A DNA stretch of 49,412 nt from positions 1 to 49,412 of the forward strand of contig CANQHM010000003.1 in NCBI GenBank assembly GCA_947623845.1, written 5' to 3'. The notes beneath the pieces are model-generated. The model did no database searches and had not been told where the DNA came from. It saw only the letters and a list, made by a program, of their open reading frames with translations. Every line of letters begins with the position of its first letter. Within the stretch, counting starts at the first letter, position 1. Made by a program: the position numbers and the translations under genes. Shown here in pieces: positions 1-9,300 of this stretch. Source of the stretch: an uncultured Bacilli bacterium (lineage in GTDB: Bacteria; Bacillota_I; Bacilli_A; RF39; UBA660).

Positions 1-824
1 TTTACATAGATGTCAACATATTTAATTTTTTCATAGTTTATTATAATATCTTTTTTGATTTTTTCAACTAATTTATTTGCTTTAGCTACCGTTTGTTTAC
101 CATCTAAATAAATATTTACTTCACATTTATAATAAGAACCATATTTTAGTAAGCGAAAATTATCAAGATATAAAATTTCTTTATTCTCTAAAATCAAATT
201 TTGCACTTCATTTAAAATTTCTTCATCAATTTCTTTTGACCCTAAAATATTACTAACATTTTGGGTTAAGATTCTTACCCCTGTAATAAAGATTAAAACA
301 CTAATAATCGCACAAGCGACTTTATCCGCATAGGGGAAGATAAAAGATAGGGCAAAAGAAATTAAAACTACTAAACTACTTATAACATCACTCATACTTT
401 CATGACCAGAAGCGATTAGGATATCACTTTTCATTTTCTTTCCCTTATTTAAAATATAAGATGATAGTAAAAATTTTAAGAAGATGGTTACTAAAGTAAC
501 AATTGCAACTGCTATATGAGGAGCGGTATTCCCTACTTTAAAAGTATTCACTATTAAAGTAATACTTAAAGAAAGAATAATAATACTTATACCCATACAT
601 AGTAAGTATTCAATTTTACCATGACCATAAGGATGTTTTTCATCTTCTTTTTTACTGGCGAGTTTTACTCCCCCAATGCTTATTAAGTCAGTTAAAAAAT
701 CACTAAGGGAATGAATTCCATCAGCGATTAAGGCTCTAGATGATGCTAGAAAGCCAGCAATTATTTTAATTAAACTTAAAAAGGCATTTACGATTAAACT
801 TTTAGTTAAAACTAAAGTTACCAA
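1..824 (-). CDS. Cation diffusion facilitator (CDF) metal exporter, 3' end outside window
   Basis: I translated this from the minus strand; it starts at a TTG (824) with an AGGAGG site 7-8 nt upstream that overlaps the polA stop region. The protein shows the CDF signature ADGIHSLSDFLTD near residue 35 (the Asp and His-x-x-x-Asp residues bind Zn2+ or Mn2+ in this family), then HPYGHGK, four to six hydrophobic segments, a second metal-site motif (ASGHESMSD), and the start of the cytoplasmic C-terminal ferredoxin-like domain. CDF proteins export divalent metals against protons across the membrane; the metal cannot be read from this sequence. About 274 codons are present and the stop codon lies beyond the left edge. 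It is the last visible gene of an rpoZ-polA-CDF run, only 15 bp after polA. Confidence 0.88.
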   Translation of the reverse strand, partial: MVTLVLTKSLIVNAFLSLIKIIAGFLASSRALIADGIHSLSDFLTDLISIGGVKLASKKEDEKHPYGHGKIEYLLCMGISIIILSLSITLIVNTFKVGNTAPHIAVAIVTLVTIFLKFLLSSYILNKGKKMKSDILIASGHESMSDVISSLVVLISFALSFIFPYADKVACAIISVLIFITGVRILTQNVSNILGSKEIDEEILNEVQNLILENKEILYLDNFRLLKYGSYYKCEVNIYLDGKQTVAKANKLVEKIKKDIIINYEKIKYVDIYV

Positions 825-839
825 ATTAATTCCTCCTTT

Positions 840-3404
840 TTATTTTGCTTCGTACCAATTCTTACCCCAAGAAGCACTGGCGGTGATTGGCACAGATAAT
901 TTTACCACATTTTCCATTTTATCTTTAACAATATTTAATACAACATCTTTTTCTTCTTCATAAACATCAAAAACTAATTCATCGTGAACTTGTAATAACA
1001 TTTTACTTTTTAATTTTAAACGTTTAAATTCATTATAGATATCCACCATCGCTTTTTTTATGATATCGGCGGCGGTTCCTTGAATTGGCGTATTTAAAGC
1101 AATTCTTTCTCCTGCTTGTCTTATCATATAATTTTTATTAGAAAGTTCATCGATAATTCTCTTACGATTATATAAAGTTCTAACATAACCATACTGATAA
1201 GCTTCTTTAACAATATTATCCATATAGTTTTTAACCCCTGGGTATAATTCATAATATTTATTAATAAACATACTTGCTTCTTTAGGATTTATACCTAAAT
1301 CTTCGCCAAGGCCAAAACCACTTATGCCATAGACAATCCCAAATATTACACTTTTCGCTGTACTTCGTTCTTCACTGGTAACATCTTCAAACTTTTTCCC
1401 ATAAATATCTGCTGCTACTCTTCTATGAATATCTTCTTTATTAATAAATGCTTTAATTAAATCTTCGGATTTCGAAATATGGGCAAGAATGCGTAATTCA
1501 ATTTGGGAATAATCGCAAGATAAGAATTCACTATATTCTGGTAAGAAACTTTTTCTTATTTGTTTGGCTAGTTCATCATGCATAGGAATATTTTGAAGAT
1601 TTGGTTCGACAGAAGATAATCTTCCTGTTCGCGTTAACGTTTGTTTATAGATAGTATGCACTTTACCGTCTTCTTTAATTGTCGCAATTAAACCCTCTAA
1701 ATAAGTAGAATATATTTTAGATAAATTACGATAAGTTAAAATTTTATTAATTATTGGATGCGCATTCACAAGTTTTTGTAAGACTTTAGCATCAGTTTTA
1801 TAACTATCTCTACTATTCTTTTTATATGGTAAACCTAGTTTTTCAAAAAGAATAATACCTAATTTTTTAGGAGAGGCGATATTAAATTCTTCACCTGCTA
1901 AAGCATATATTTCTTTAGTTACATCATCAATTTGTTTTCTAATATCAACTTTCATTTCTTCTAAAACATTACGATCTACTCTAATACCAGTATATTCCAT
2001 ATCGGCTAAAACTTTCTCTAAAGGTAGTTCAATATCATAATATAGTTTTTCTAACCCTTCAGCAGCAATTTCTTTTAAATGTTTATCTTTATTATCATAG
2101 ATAAAACGGGCTTTCATAATCGTTTCATTATGATTTACTTCGGTTTTTAAAGTATCTTCTAAAAATCTGATATTAATTCCTTCGGCATTCATAAGGTAAG
2201 CGATGTCTTCATCTCTCGTAGTTTTATTAAGAAGATAAGATGTAATTAATAAATCTCCCGCACACTCTAAATTTTCATACCCCATTTTTTTAAGGAGGCA
2301 AATATTCTTTTTATAATCATAAGTATAACAAGGGTTACTTACTAGTTTTAATAACACCTCTTTTAAAATTTTTAAATCAATAAGATAGTTATTTTCTTGA
2401 TCACATATAGCGACACTGGTAATCTCTCCATTATGATAATTACTAGCACTACACTCAATATATAAAGCATAATCATTTTGGATGTTGATATCATTAGGGT
2501 TATCCACATAAATATATGCAATATCTTTTTTAGGAGCGGGTTTAGATTTTAAATTTTTAATAAAAGAATAAAATTCTAATTCTTGAAAAATTGCATATAA
2601 CTCTTCTTCTTTAGGTCCTTGATATATTAAGTCATCAAAAGTAACATCAGTAGGTACTTCGGTATAAATAGTAGCTAATCTTTTACTTAAATAAGCACTA
2701 TCTTTATCTTCTACTAATTTTTCTTTTAATTTTCCTTTAATATTATCAATATTATCATAAATATTTTCAATACAATTATATTCTTTTAAAAGATTAATCG
2801 CGGTTTTGTCCCCTATGCCTTTAACCCCTGGAATATTATCACTAGTATCACCCGCTAGAGCTTTATAATCAATCATATTAATAGGGGCGAAGCCATAATC
2901 TTCTCTAAATTTTGCTTCATCATACATAATATAATCTTTTTGTTTTAAAAGTTTAACATTTACTTCATCATTAATTAATTGGAGTAAGTCTTTATCCGAA
3001 GATATAATCGTCGCATCAAAGAAAGGATCATCTAAAGCTTTTTTAGCAAATGTTCCAATAATATCATCTGCTTCATAAGGTTCTTGTTCAATATATTTAA
3101 TGCCCATGGCATCTAGGATTTTCCGCGCATATGGCATTTGCATTTTTAATTCATTTGGTGTTTCTGCTCTCCCCGCTTTATAACTTGGTACTTCTTTCTT
3201 CCGAAAATTCGTCCCAATATCAAAAGCGACCATAATATATTCGGGATGTTCTTCATTAATAATTTTATTCATCATGGAAGTAAAACCATATAAGGCATTA
3301 GTAGGAAAATTCTTAGAGTTTTTCATAATATTCCCATTATAAGCCGTCGCATAATAACTCCTAAATAATAAATTATTTCCATCTACTAAAATTAATCTTT
3401 TCAT
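840..3404 (-). CDS. polA: DNA polymerase I
   Basis: Full-length family A polymerase of 854 residues. The N-terminal 5'-nuclease domain (about 1-290) has EADDIIGTFAKKA and the helix-hairpin-helix region GDTSDNIPGVKGIGDKTA. The middle domain (about 295-450) aligns with the 3'-5' exonuclease fold, but the metal-binding Asp-x-Glu motif is not intact (the site reads YIECSAS), so proofreading is probably lost, as in Bacillus-type Pol I. The polymerase domain (about 460-854) has motif A DYSQIELRI, motif B with K, F and YG in KSVIFGIVYG, and motif C LQVHDELVFD. It fills gaps and removes RNA primers in repair and lagging-strand synthesis. RBS AGGAGG lies 9 nt before the ATG. It follows rpoZ by 33 bp. 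Confidence 0.98.
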   Translation of the reverse strand: MKRLILVDGNNLLFRSYYATAYNGNIMKNSKNFPTNALYGFTSMMNKIINEEHPEYIMVAFDIGTNFRKKEVPSYKAGRAETPNELKMQMPYARKILDAMGIKYIEQEPYEADDIIGTFAKKALDDPFFDATIISSDKDLLQLINDEVNVKLLKQKDYIMYDEAKFREDYGFAPINMIDYKALAGDTSDNIPGVKGIGDKTAINLLKEYNCIENIYDNIDNIKGKLKEKLVEDKDSAYLSKRLATIYTEVPTDVTFDDLIYQGPKEEELYAIFQELEFYSFIKNLKSKPAPKKDIAYIYVDNPNDINIQNDYALYIECSASNYHNGEITSVAICDQENNYLIDLKILKEVLLKLVSNPCYTYDYKKNICLLKKMGYENLECAGDLLITSYLLNKTTRDEDIAYLMNAEGINIRFLEDTLKTEVNHNETIMKARFIYDNKDKHLKEIAAEGLEKLYYDIELPLEKVLADMEYTGIRVDRNVLEEMKVDIRKQIDDVTKEIYALAGEEFNIASPKKLGIILFEKLGLPYKKNSRDSYKTDAKVLQKLVNAHPIINKILTYRNLSKIYSTYLEGLIATIKEDGKVHTIYKQTLTRTGRLSSVEPNLQNIPMHDELAKQIRKSFLPEYSEFLSCDYSQIELRILAHISKSEDLIKAFINKEDIHRRVAADIYGKKFEDVTSEERSTAKSVIFGIVYGISGFGLGEDLGINPKEASMFINKYYELYPGVKNYMDNIVKEAYQYGYVRTLYNRKRIIDELSNKNYMIRQAGERIALNTPIQGTAADIIKKAMVDIYNEFKRLKLKSKMLLQVHDELVFDVYEEEKDVVLNIVKDKMENVVKLSVPITASASWGKNWYEAK

Positions 3405-3437
3405 AAAATACTTCCTCCTAAAAATACAAAAAAGAGT

Positions 3438-3632
3438 TTAATTAACTTTGATTAAACCCTTTTCAACCTCTTCTAAAGCTCGTCCTATTGTTTTCTTACT
3501 AAAATATTCTTTTTCTTTCATTTGATAATGTTTATATTCTAACATTTGTTTACTTCTTCTTGCTGCAATATGGACCAGTTTATATTTTGAATCTACTATA
3601 TTTAATAGTTTATCAATTGATGGGTATAACAT
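3438..3632 (-). CDS. rpoZ: RNA polymerase omega subunit
   Basis: A 64-residue protein beginning MLYPSIDKLL, matching the omega start of Bacillota (MLxPSID), followed by SKYKLVHIAARRSKQM, the conserved helix that clamps the beta' subunit, and ending in an acidic/basic tail. Omega aids assembly and stability of RNA polymerase. I chose ATG 3632 rather than the in-frame GTG at 3641, because the AAGGAC ribosome site sits 9 nt before the ATG and directly abuts the GTG. Unusually it is not next to gmk but directly upstream of polA. Confidence 0.93.
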   Translation of the reverse strand: MLYPSIDKLLNIVDSKYKLVHIAARRSKQMLEYKHYQMKEKEYFSKKTIGRALEEVEKGLIKVN

Positions 3633-3645
3633 TGTTATCACGTCC

Positions 3646-3675
3646 TTACAATAATATTTTACTAAATTATTGTAA
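3646..3675 (-). promoter_or_regulatory. Inverted repeat in the rpoZ leader
   Basis: TTACAATAA (3646-3654) and TTATTGTAA (3667-3675) are perfect inverted arms with a 12-nt loop. In the rpoZ transcript this hairpin would end right at the GGAC ribosome site, so it could affect rpoZ translation; a possible -10 (TACAAT, 16 nt after TTAACA) overlaps it. The same half-sites occur in the operator-like repeat at 21524-21543. Function is inferred only. Confidence 0.35.
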
Positions 3676-3718
3676 AATTATATATATATTTGTTAACTTA
3701 TTGACACTATCTAGACAA

Positions 3719-4087
3719 TTATTTTTCAAGCTCCGCATTAACGCTATCGCTTTTCTCATCATATATAATGGCGATTTTGATATTGTTTAAGGTTGCCCCT
3801 TTAGTTCTTACATCAATAAAGTTTCCTTCTTCATCACTACCTAAATAACTTTTATCAATTAGATCTTGAACGGTAACAATAATACTATGATTACTTTTTA
3901 ATTCTTCTAGGTTATCCATACCATAAAGTTTCGCACTGTCTAAAATAGAATGAACATCATCTTGATATAATTCTTCTTTATTATCTACTAAAGCATGGGA
4001 TACTCCTCTTATTGTGATAAATGATGCTACTCCTAATAAAATAACTATTACTAATAATTCAATTATGGTATAACCATTTTTCTTCAT
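3719..4087 (-). CDS. Type IV pilin-like / ComGC-like pseudopilin
   Basis: A 122-residue protein with a class III (prepilin) signal: MKKNGYTIIELLVIVILLGVA, in which cleavage after Gly5 would leave an N-methylated Tyr, with the key Glu at mature position 5 and a 20-residue hydrophobic helix. The C-terminal part is a small, charged, probably beta-rich domain. Such proteins assemble into type IV or competence pseudopili. No prepilin peptidase, ATPase or membrane platform gene is nearby, so partners must be encoded elsewhere. It lies upstream of rpoZ on the same strand with GGTGA as ribosome site. Confidence 0.75.
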   Translation of the reverse strand: MKKNGYTIIELLVIVILLGVASFITIRGVSHALVDNKEELYQDDVHSILDSAKLYGMDNLEELKSNHSIIVTVQDLIDKSYLGSDEEGNFIDVRTKGATLNNIKIAIIYDEKSDSVNAELEK

Positions 4088-4117
4088 ATATCTTCACCAA
4101 TTTAATTATAGCACAAA

Positions 4118-4149
4118 AGAAAAAAAGTTACGAGTATTATCGTAAACTT
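4118..4149 (-). terminator. Rho-independent terminator after the DUF2441-like gene
   Basis: On the minus strand a stem (AAGTTTACGA paired with TCGTAACTT, 6-nt loop) is followed by a run of seven T. It overlaps the stop of the DUF2441-like gene and separates it from the pilin-like gene. Confidence 0.7.
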
Positions 4150-4756
4150 AAAGTTTCTTTACTATTTCTAATCTTCCTTGGAATAGGTATTCGCTTTTTA
4201 TTTCTTCTTCGTCACTTAAAGATTCATGATGCCAATAACGATGAGCAGCTTCTCTTTGTTCTTCGGCAGTAGTACCTAATCTTGGTAATAAACTAGCACT
4301 AGATTTAAATAAATTCCCATTTAGTTTTACTTGATATAATTCTAATTTACTTTCCAAATGTAAGACTTTTTGCCAATAATCTTTACTTTGTTCATCACAT
4401 ACCCAAATAGCATGTTTCCGACTAGGTAAGTAACCATAATATTTTCTTCTTACTTCTTCTAAGATATATTCCCTTTGAATAGTATTAACATCTTTTAACA
4501 TAGTACTGGCAGCAATTAGTAATTCTTTAGCAGTAGCAATATCTAAGTCTTTATTCTTTAAACAATTTCTTATTAACGTATCTAATCTTAAAGTTTCCCC
4601 ATTAACACAGGTAACACTAGTACTAAACTTATCCATTACGGCGATATAATTAGCTAAAAAAGTATTATCAATAGTAAAGACATTACCTACATGCCATAAT
4701 TCATTAAAAACATTCGTATCATGATAGTGATACATTATCTTATTTTTGACGTCCAT
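4148..4756 (-). CDS. DUF2441-like protein of unknown function
   Basis: A 202-residue soluble protein without signal peptide. It opens with YHYHDTNVFNELWHVGN and contains REYILEEVRRKYYGYLPSR and a WQKVLHL segment, which I recognise as resembling the DUF2441 family. That family may belong to the ADP-ribosyltransferase-fold superfamily; this is recollection, and no catalytic triad is asserted here. ATG 4756 is preferred over the TTG at 4762 because a GGGGG-type ribosome site lies 9 nt upstream of the ATG. It has its own promoter (4786-4814) and terminator, so it is a single-gene unit. Confidence 0.5.
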   Translation of the reverse strand: MDVKNKIMYHYHDTNVFNELWHVGNVFTIDNTFLANYIAVMDKFSTSVTCVNGETLRLDTLIRNCLKNKDLDIATAKELLIAASTMLKDVNTIQREYILEEVRRKYYGYLPSRKHAIWVCDEQSKDYWQKVLHLESKLELYQVKLNGNLFKSSASLLPRLGTTAEEQREAAHRYWHHESLSDEEEIKSEYLFQGRLEIVKKL

Positions 4757-4785
4757 AAACAAAAACCCCCTTTTTGTTAGGAGGT

Positions 4786-4814
4786 ATTATACTACTTTTT
4801 TTCTTATTTGGCAA
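4786..4814 (-). promoter_or_regulatory. Sigma-A-type promoter of the DUF2441-like gene
   Basis: TTGCCA (4814-4809), a 17-nt spacer and a perfect TATAAT (4791-4786) read toward the gene at 4756. Confidence 0.75.
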
Positions 4815-4818
4815 ATGT

Positions 4819-4878
4819 CTAGTAGTAAACGACTACTACACCATCTTCGTTAGTAGCGTTATCAAGATCATAGATATT
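4819..4878 (-). pseudogene. Remnant of a duplicated lipoprotein C-terminus
   Basis: Read on the minus strand this segment encodes NIYDLDNATNEDGVVVVYY and a stop, nearly identical to the last 19 residues of the lipoprotein at 5058-5510 (NIYDPDNATNDDGVVVVYY). There is no start or upstream coding part. It is a stranded 3' fragment of a second copy. Confidence 0.8.
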
Positions 4879-4960
4879 AAATGGATTTAATTCTTCTTTC
4901 AAATTTATTAGTTAATTTAATTTTAAATTCATTTCTTGCATCTTCAATTACATCTAACAT
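4877..4960 (-). pseudogene. Possible 5' remnant of an AlbA_2/Schlafen-type regulator gene
   Basis: A 27-codon open frame starting ATG 4960 reads MLDVIEDARNEFKIKLTNKF and then ends shortly after. The pattern resembles the opening of AlbA_2 (divergent AAA-4/Schlafen) putative transcriptional regulators (E-x-x-x-E-F/Y-K-x-x-L-T-x-K-x-E). It stops at the junction with the lipoprotein-tail fragment. Identification from such a short stretch is weak. Confidence 0.35.
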
Positions 4961-4994
4961 TTTTTCCTACTAATTCTTACGTTATAGTTATATC

Positions 4995-5053
4995 ATGTCG
5001 CAAGAAATGTCGTAAGAAATGTCGTAAGAAATGTCGTAAGAAATGTCGTAAGA
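4995..5053. repeat. 12-bp tandem repeat, about five units, downstream of the lipoprotein gene
   Basis: Units of GTCGTAAGAAAT are repeated head to tail, with one C/T variant in the first unit. A shorter run of the same unit lies at 5544-5569 upstream of the lipoprotein gene, so the repeats bracket that gene. Confidence 0.9.
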
Positions 5054-5057
5054 ATTC

Positions 5058-5510
5058 TTAGTAGTAAACGACAACTACTCCATCATCGTTAGTAGCATTA
5101 TCAGGGTCATAGATATTATAAGATACCCCATACCAAGTAGTACCACAATCATCTACGATGGTATCACAATTTACAGTGAATACACGATCATCAACATTAT
5201 CAGTAATATCAAAGAAAGCAGTGCTTTGACTTTCTTTTTTACATTCTTCCATGGTTTCATAAGCGTACTTATAAGGTTTTTGAAACTTTTTAGGAGTACA
5301 TGTTTTTTGTGGTTCTTCTTGGGAAGTTTCTTGTTTATTTTCTTGTGGTTCTTCTTGCGATTCCTCTTGTTGATTTTCTTGTTGATTTTCTACTGGAGTT
5401 GTTTCTTCTTCTTTTACAGCTCCTGTAGTATTATTAGTTTTATCACTTGGTTTATCAGCTTTACAACCAGTTAATAAAAGTACACATAATAATAGCATTA
5501 TTTTTTTCAT
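5058..5510 (-). CDS. Small secreted lipoprotein, unknown function
   Basis: A 150-residue protein with a lipoprotein signal peptide: KK start, hydrophobic core, lipobox LLTGC, so Cys would be lipidated and anchored to the outer face of the membrane. Then follows a low-complexity Glu/Gln/Pro-rich linker (about residues 35-80) and a compact C-terminal domain with four Cys (CTPKKF, MEECKK, VNCDT, VDDCG) that could form disulfides. I chose ATG 5510, since GAGGA lies 8 nt upstream. The gene is bracketed by copies of a 12-bp repeat, and its 3' end is duplicated at 4819-4878. Confidence 0.8.
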   Translation of the reverse strand: MKKIMLLLCVLLLTGCKADKPSDKTNNTTGAVKEEETTPVENQQENQQEESQEEPQENKQETSQEEPQKTCTPKKFQKPYKYAYETMEECKKESQSTAFFDITDNVDDRVFTVNCDTIVDDCGTTWYGVSYNIYDPDNATNDDGVVVVYY

Positions 5511-5543
5511 AAATTTGTTCCTCTTTTCTTTCATTATTAAATT

Positions 5544-5569
5544 ATGTCGTAAGAAATGTCGTAAGAAAT
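5544..5569. repeat. 12-bp repeat, two units, upstream of the lipoprotein gene
   Basis: Two head-to-tail copies of the ATGTCGTAAGAA unit that also forms the array at 4995-5053. Confidence 0.85.
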
Positions 5570-5584
5570 TATAAATAATTATTT

Positions 5585-6289
5585 TTAATTACCACCAAAG
5601 CGTCTTTTACGTTTACTAAATTCTTCTAAAGCTTTATCAAATTCCTCATTATTAAAATCAGGAAAATAAGTTTTAGGGTAGTAATACTCGGCATAAGCCG
5701 CTTCATAAATCATAAAATTACTATTTCTAATCTCTCCACTAGTTCTTATAACTAAATCTAAAGGGGGTAGTTTTTGATATAGGTTATCTTCTACTACTTC
5801 TTTGGTAATATCATCAATCGTAAGTTCTTTATTTAAAACTTTAGTACTTACTTTTTTAACCATATCTACTATTTCATATTGACCACCATAGTTAAGACAG
5901 ATATTTAAAACTCCTTTAGTTCCATTTTTAGTTTCTTCTTCTAAAGTCTTCATAGAATTCCATACTTTTTTAGGAATATTTTCTTCTCTTCCGGAAAATA
6001 CAACTTTAACATCTAACTTTTTTAATGTTTTTAACTTTTTATGAAATAAAGTAAAGAATAAATTCATTAAAAACTCTACTTCTTCTTTAACTCTTTTAAA
6101 ATTTTCTGTTGAAAAAGCATAGATACTTAAATAAGGAATTCCTACATCATAGACATGATATAAAAGATTCATTAAGTTTTCAGCACCAGCTTTATGGCCC
6201 TCACTTCGTGATAAACCTTTCTCGGTCGCCCATCTGCCATTACCATCCATTATTATTCCTACATGATTTGGTAGTTTACTTTTATCCAT
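5585..6289 (-). CDS. uppS: Undecaprenyl diphosphate synthase (cis-prenyltransferase)
   Basis: A 234-residue protein with the cis-prenyltransferase signatures: HVGIIMDGNGRWA at 9-21 (catalytic Asp in MDGNGRWA), GHKAG, YLSIYAFSTENFKR, and the C-terminal DLVIRTSGEIRNSNFMIYEAAYAEYYY (normally R-x-S-G-E-x-R-x-S-N-F). It adds isoprenes from IPP to farnesyl diphosphate to make the C55 carrier lipid for peptidoglycan and other wall polymers. The ribosome site AGGAG is 6 nt before the ATG, in the 12 bp after nifJ. cdsA, its usual neighbour, is absent. Confidence 0.95.
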   Translation of the reverse strand: MDKSKLPNHVGIIMDGNGRWATEKGLSRSEGHKAGAENLMNLLYHVYDVGIPYLSIYAFSTENFKRVKEEVEFLMNLFFTLFHKKLKTLKKLDVKVVFSGREENIPKKVWNSMKTLEEETKNGTKGVLNICLNYGGQYEIVDMVKKVSTKVLNKELTIDDITKEVVEDNLYQKLPPLDLVIRTSGEIRNSNFMIYEAAYAEYYYPKTYFPDFNNEEFDKALEEFSKRKRRFGGN

Positions 6290-6301
6290 ATTTAACTCCT
6301 A

Positions 6302-9300
6302 TTAATTTTTTTCTTCATTTTCATCAAATCTTTTATAATAATTATATCTTTCTTTAGCATAATTTATTTCTTGTTCTAGTAATTCTTTAGCTAAATTTTC
6401 ATCTTTTATTTTTAAAGCATTATATCTTACTTCATTATTTAATAATTCTTCATATTTGGTAAAATCAGGTTCTTTACTATCTATTACTAAATTCTTGGTA
6501 TCAGGTATATAACGCATTAAGATATTATAACCACATTCAACACTTAGTTTTTCTTCATTAATAGCGTTGATCATTCCGCCCTTTATTCCTTGTTCAATAC
6601 AAGGTGAATAAGCAATGATGATAGCAGGACCTTGGTGTTCCATGGCTTCTTTGAATGCTTTAATGGCTTGCATAAAGTTAGAACCTAAGGCGATACTTGC
6701 AACATAACAATTAGGGTAACTCATCGCAATTTTAAATAAATCTTTTTTATAAGTTTTCTTACCTAGATTAGCAAATTCCGCGACTTGACCTAGATGACTA
6801 GATTTGGAAGCTTGACCACCAGTATTAGAATAAACCTCGGTATCTAATACTAACATTTTAATATTAGAGTTACTAGATAAGACATGATCAATACCACCAA
6901 AGCCGATATCATAAGCCCATCCATCTCCCCCAATCGCCCATACCGTTCTGGTATTTAAATATGGTAATAAGACTTTTAAATCATTAGGTATTTCTTTATC
7001 TTTTAATTTATCTTTTACTTCCGTAGTAATATCATAATCATTACTATTTTCTAACCATTTTTGATATAACTCTTTAACATCAGCTGTAACACTATCAATA
7101 CTATGTTCCATTACATTTTTAATTTGTTCTTTTTTATTAGCATAAGAAACTAACATACCATAAGCAAATTCCGCGTTATCTTCAAATAATGAGTTCGCCC
7201 AAGGAATAGTGTATGGCATGGAAGGAATACTTCCCCCATAGATAGATGAACATCCCGTGGCATTAGCAATAACGATTTCTTTTCCAAATAATTGAGTTAG
7301 TAACTTAATATAAGGCGTTTCTCCACAACCCGCACATGCTCCGGAAAAGCAGAAACGACATTTTTCCATTTGACTTCCTGGAACGGTAAATTTATTCATT
7401 ACTTTAGGGTTTTCATATTCATATAACTCGGTAGCATAGCGCGCTTTTTCTTCATCAAATGGCCCGAAAGATAAAGCTTTCTTCCCGTTCTTACCTGGAC
7501 AAGTATTAATACATAGACCACATCCGGTACAATCACTTTCACTAACTACTATTTCATAACCATATTCTTTATTACTAAATAATGGTATCGCATTATCATT
7601 ATTTTTAGACACAATTGGTCTTATAACCGCATGAGGGCAGACGATACTACAAAAACCACATTCAATACAATTTTCTTTATGCCATTTTGGCACTAAATTA
7701 GAAATACCTCTTTTATCTCTTTTACTAGTACCATTAGGAAACATACCTGTTTCGTAACCAGCAAGATTTCCAACCGTTAAGTTATTACCTTCTCTACTGT
7801 TTATCATTTCATAAACATCTTTAGGTTTAACTAATTCAAAACTACCTGTTAAATCACCCGTAATTTCTAAAACACTATCTAGAGCTTCTTTAATCGCTTT
7901 TTGATTTGCTAAAACGATATCTTCGCCCTTAGTTCTAAATTTTTCAACGGTCTTTAAAGTTAATTCTACCGAATCCGTAAATCCTAATAAACGTAAGATG
8001 ATGGTTTCCATAATCTTACTAATCTTACCTCTAATCCCCGCTTTATTAGCAAGAGCGGAAGCATTAACAATTAATACTTTAATATTATTATCTTTAATAT
8101 ATTTAGCATCACTTTTACTTAATAATTTATTAATATCTTTTTCTTCCGTATTAATAAGTAAAACACCATTAGGTTTTATCTTTTTAATTATTTGATATTT
8201 CTTAAAATAATTATCTTTAGTTACGACAACAATAGAGGATTTATCGATATAATATGGGGCATGAATTTCCTCATCACTTATTCTTAAGTGACTTATAGTA
8301 ACACCTCCACTTTTTTTAGAATCATATTCAAAATAACCTTGGGCATATTTATCGGTATTATTAGCAATGGTAGTAATAATACTTTTACTACTACTAACCA
8401 TACCATCACTACCATATCCATATATTTTTACTTCTTTAAAATTACTAGGTAATTCATAATCATATTTCTTTAAAGAAGAATAATTTTCATCATCAATAAT
8501 TGATATCGTAAATCTTTCTTGAGGTTTATCTTCTAACATTTTATAAACACTATAAATATCTTTTGGCGTAGTATCTTTACTAGATAAACCATAAACACCA
8601 CCAACAATGGTAATATCAGTTTCTTTTAAAGCATTAACGACATCTAAGTATAAAGGTTCGCCACTACTTCCTAATTCTTTAGTACGATCTAAGACGGCGA
8701 TTCTTCTTACGGATTTAGGTATAATATTTTTTAATAATTCATTACTAAATGGACGATATAGATGAACTACTACTACCCCATATTTTTTACCTTTACTATT
8801 TAAATCTTTGACTACTTCTTTAATCGTATCCGTTACACTACCCATAGCAATAATGATATCAGTAGCATTAGGATCTCCATAATAATTAAAGGGTTTATAA
8901 TCGGTATGACATATTTTATTTAAGTCTTCCATATATTTACTAACAACATTTATCGCATTTTTATAGTATTTTTCTCTACCTACGACACATTGAAAATAAA
9001 TATCATCATTATATGCTAACCCTCTTTGATACTTAGTATCTAAATTTAAAGATTTATTTTTAAATTCTTCTATTTTTTGATAATCAATTAATTTAAGTAA
9101 ATCTTCTTCTTGTATTTCTGGTATTTTATTAAGTTCATGACTAGTTCTAAAACCATCAAAGAAATGTAGAAATGGTAAAGAAGAAGATATCGCACTTAAG
9201 TGGGCGATTGCGGCCATAAACTCCGCTTCATAAACATTAGCAGAAGATAACATACAAAATCCTGTTTGTCTTACAGCATAGATATCACTATGATCACCAA

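Noticed and set aside
4148..4756. ADP-ribosyltransferase toxin
   Set aside because: The resemblance to DUF2441 is moderate and I cannot point to a catalytic triad, so no enzymatic role is asserted.
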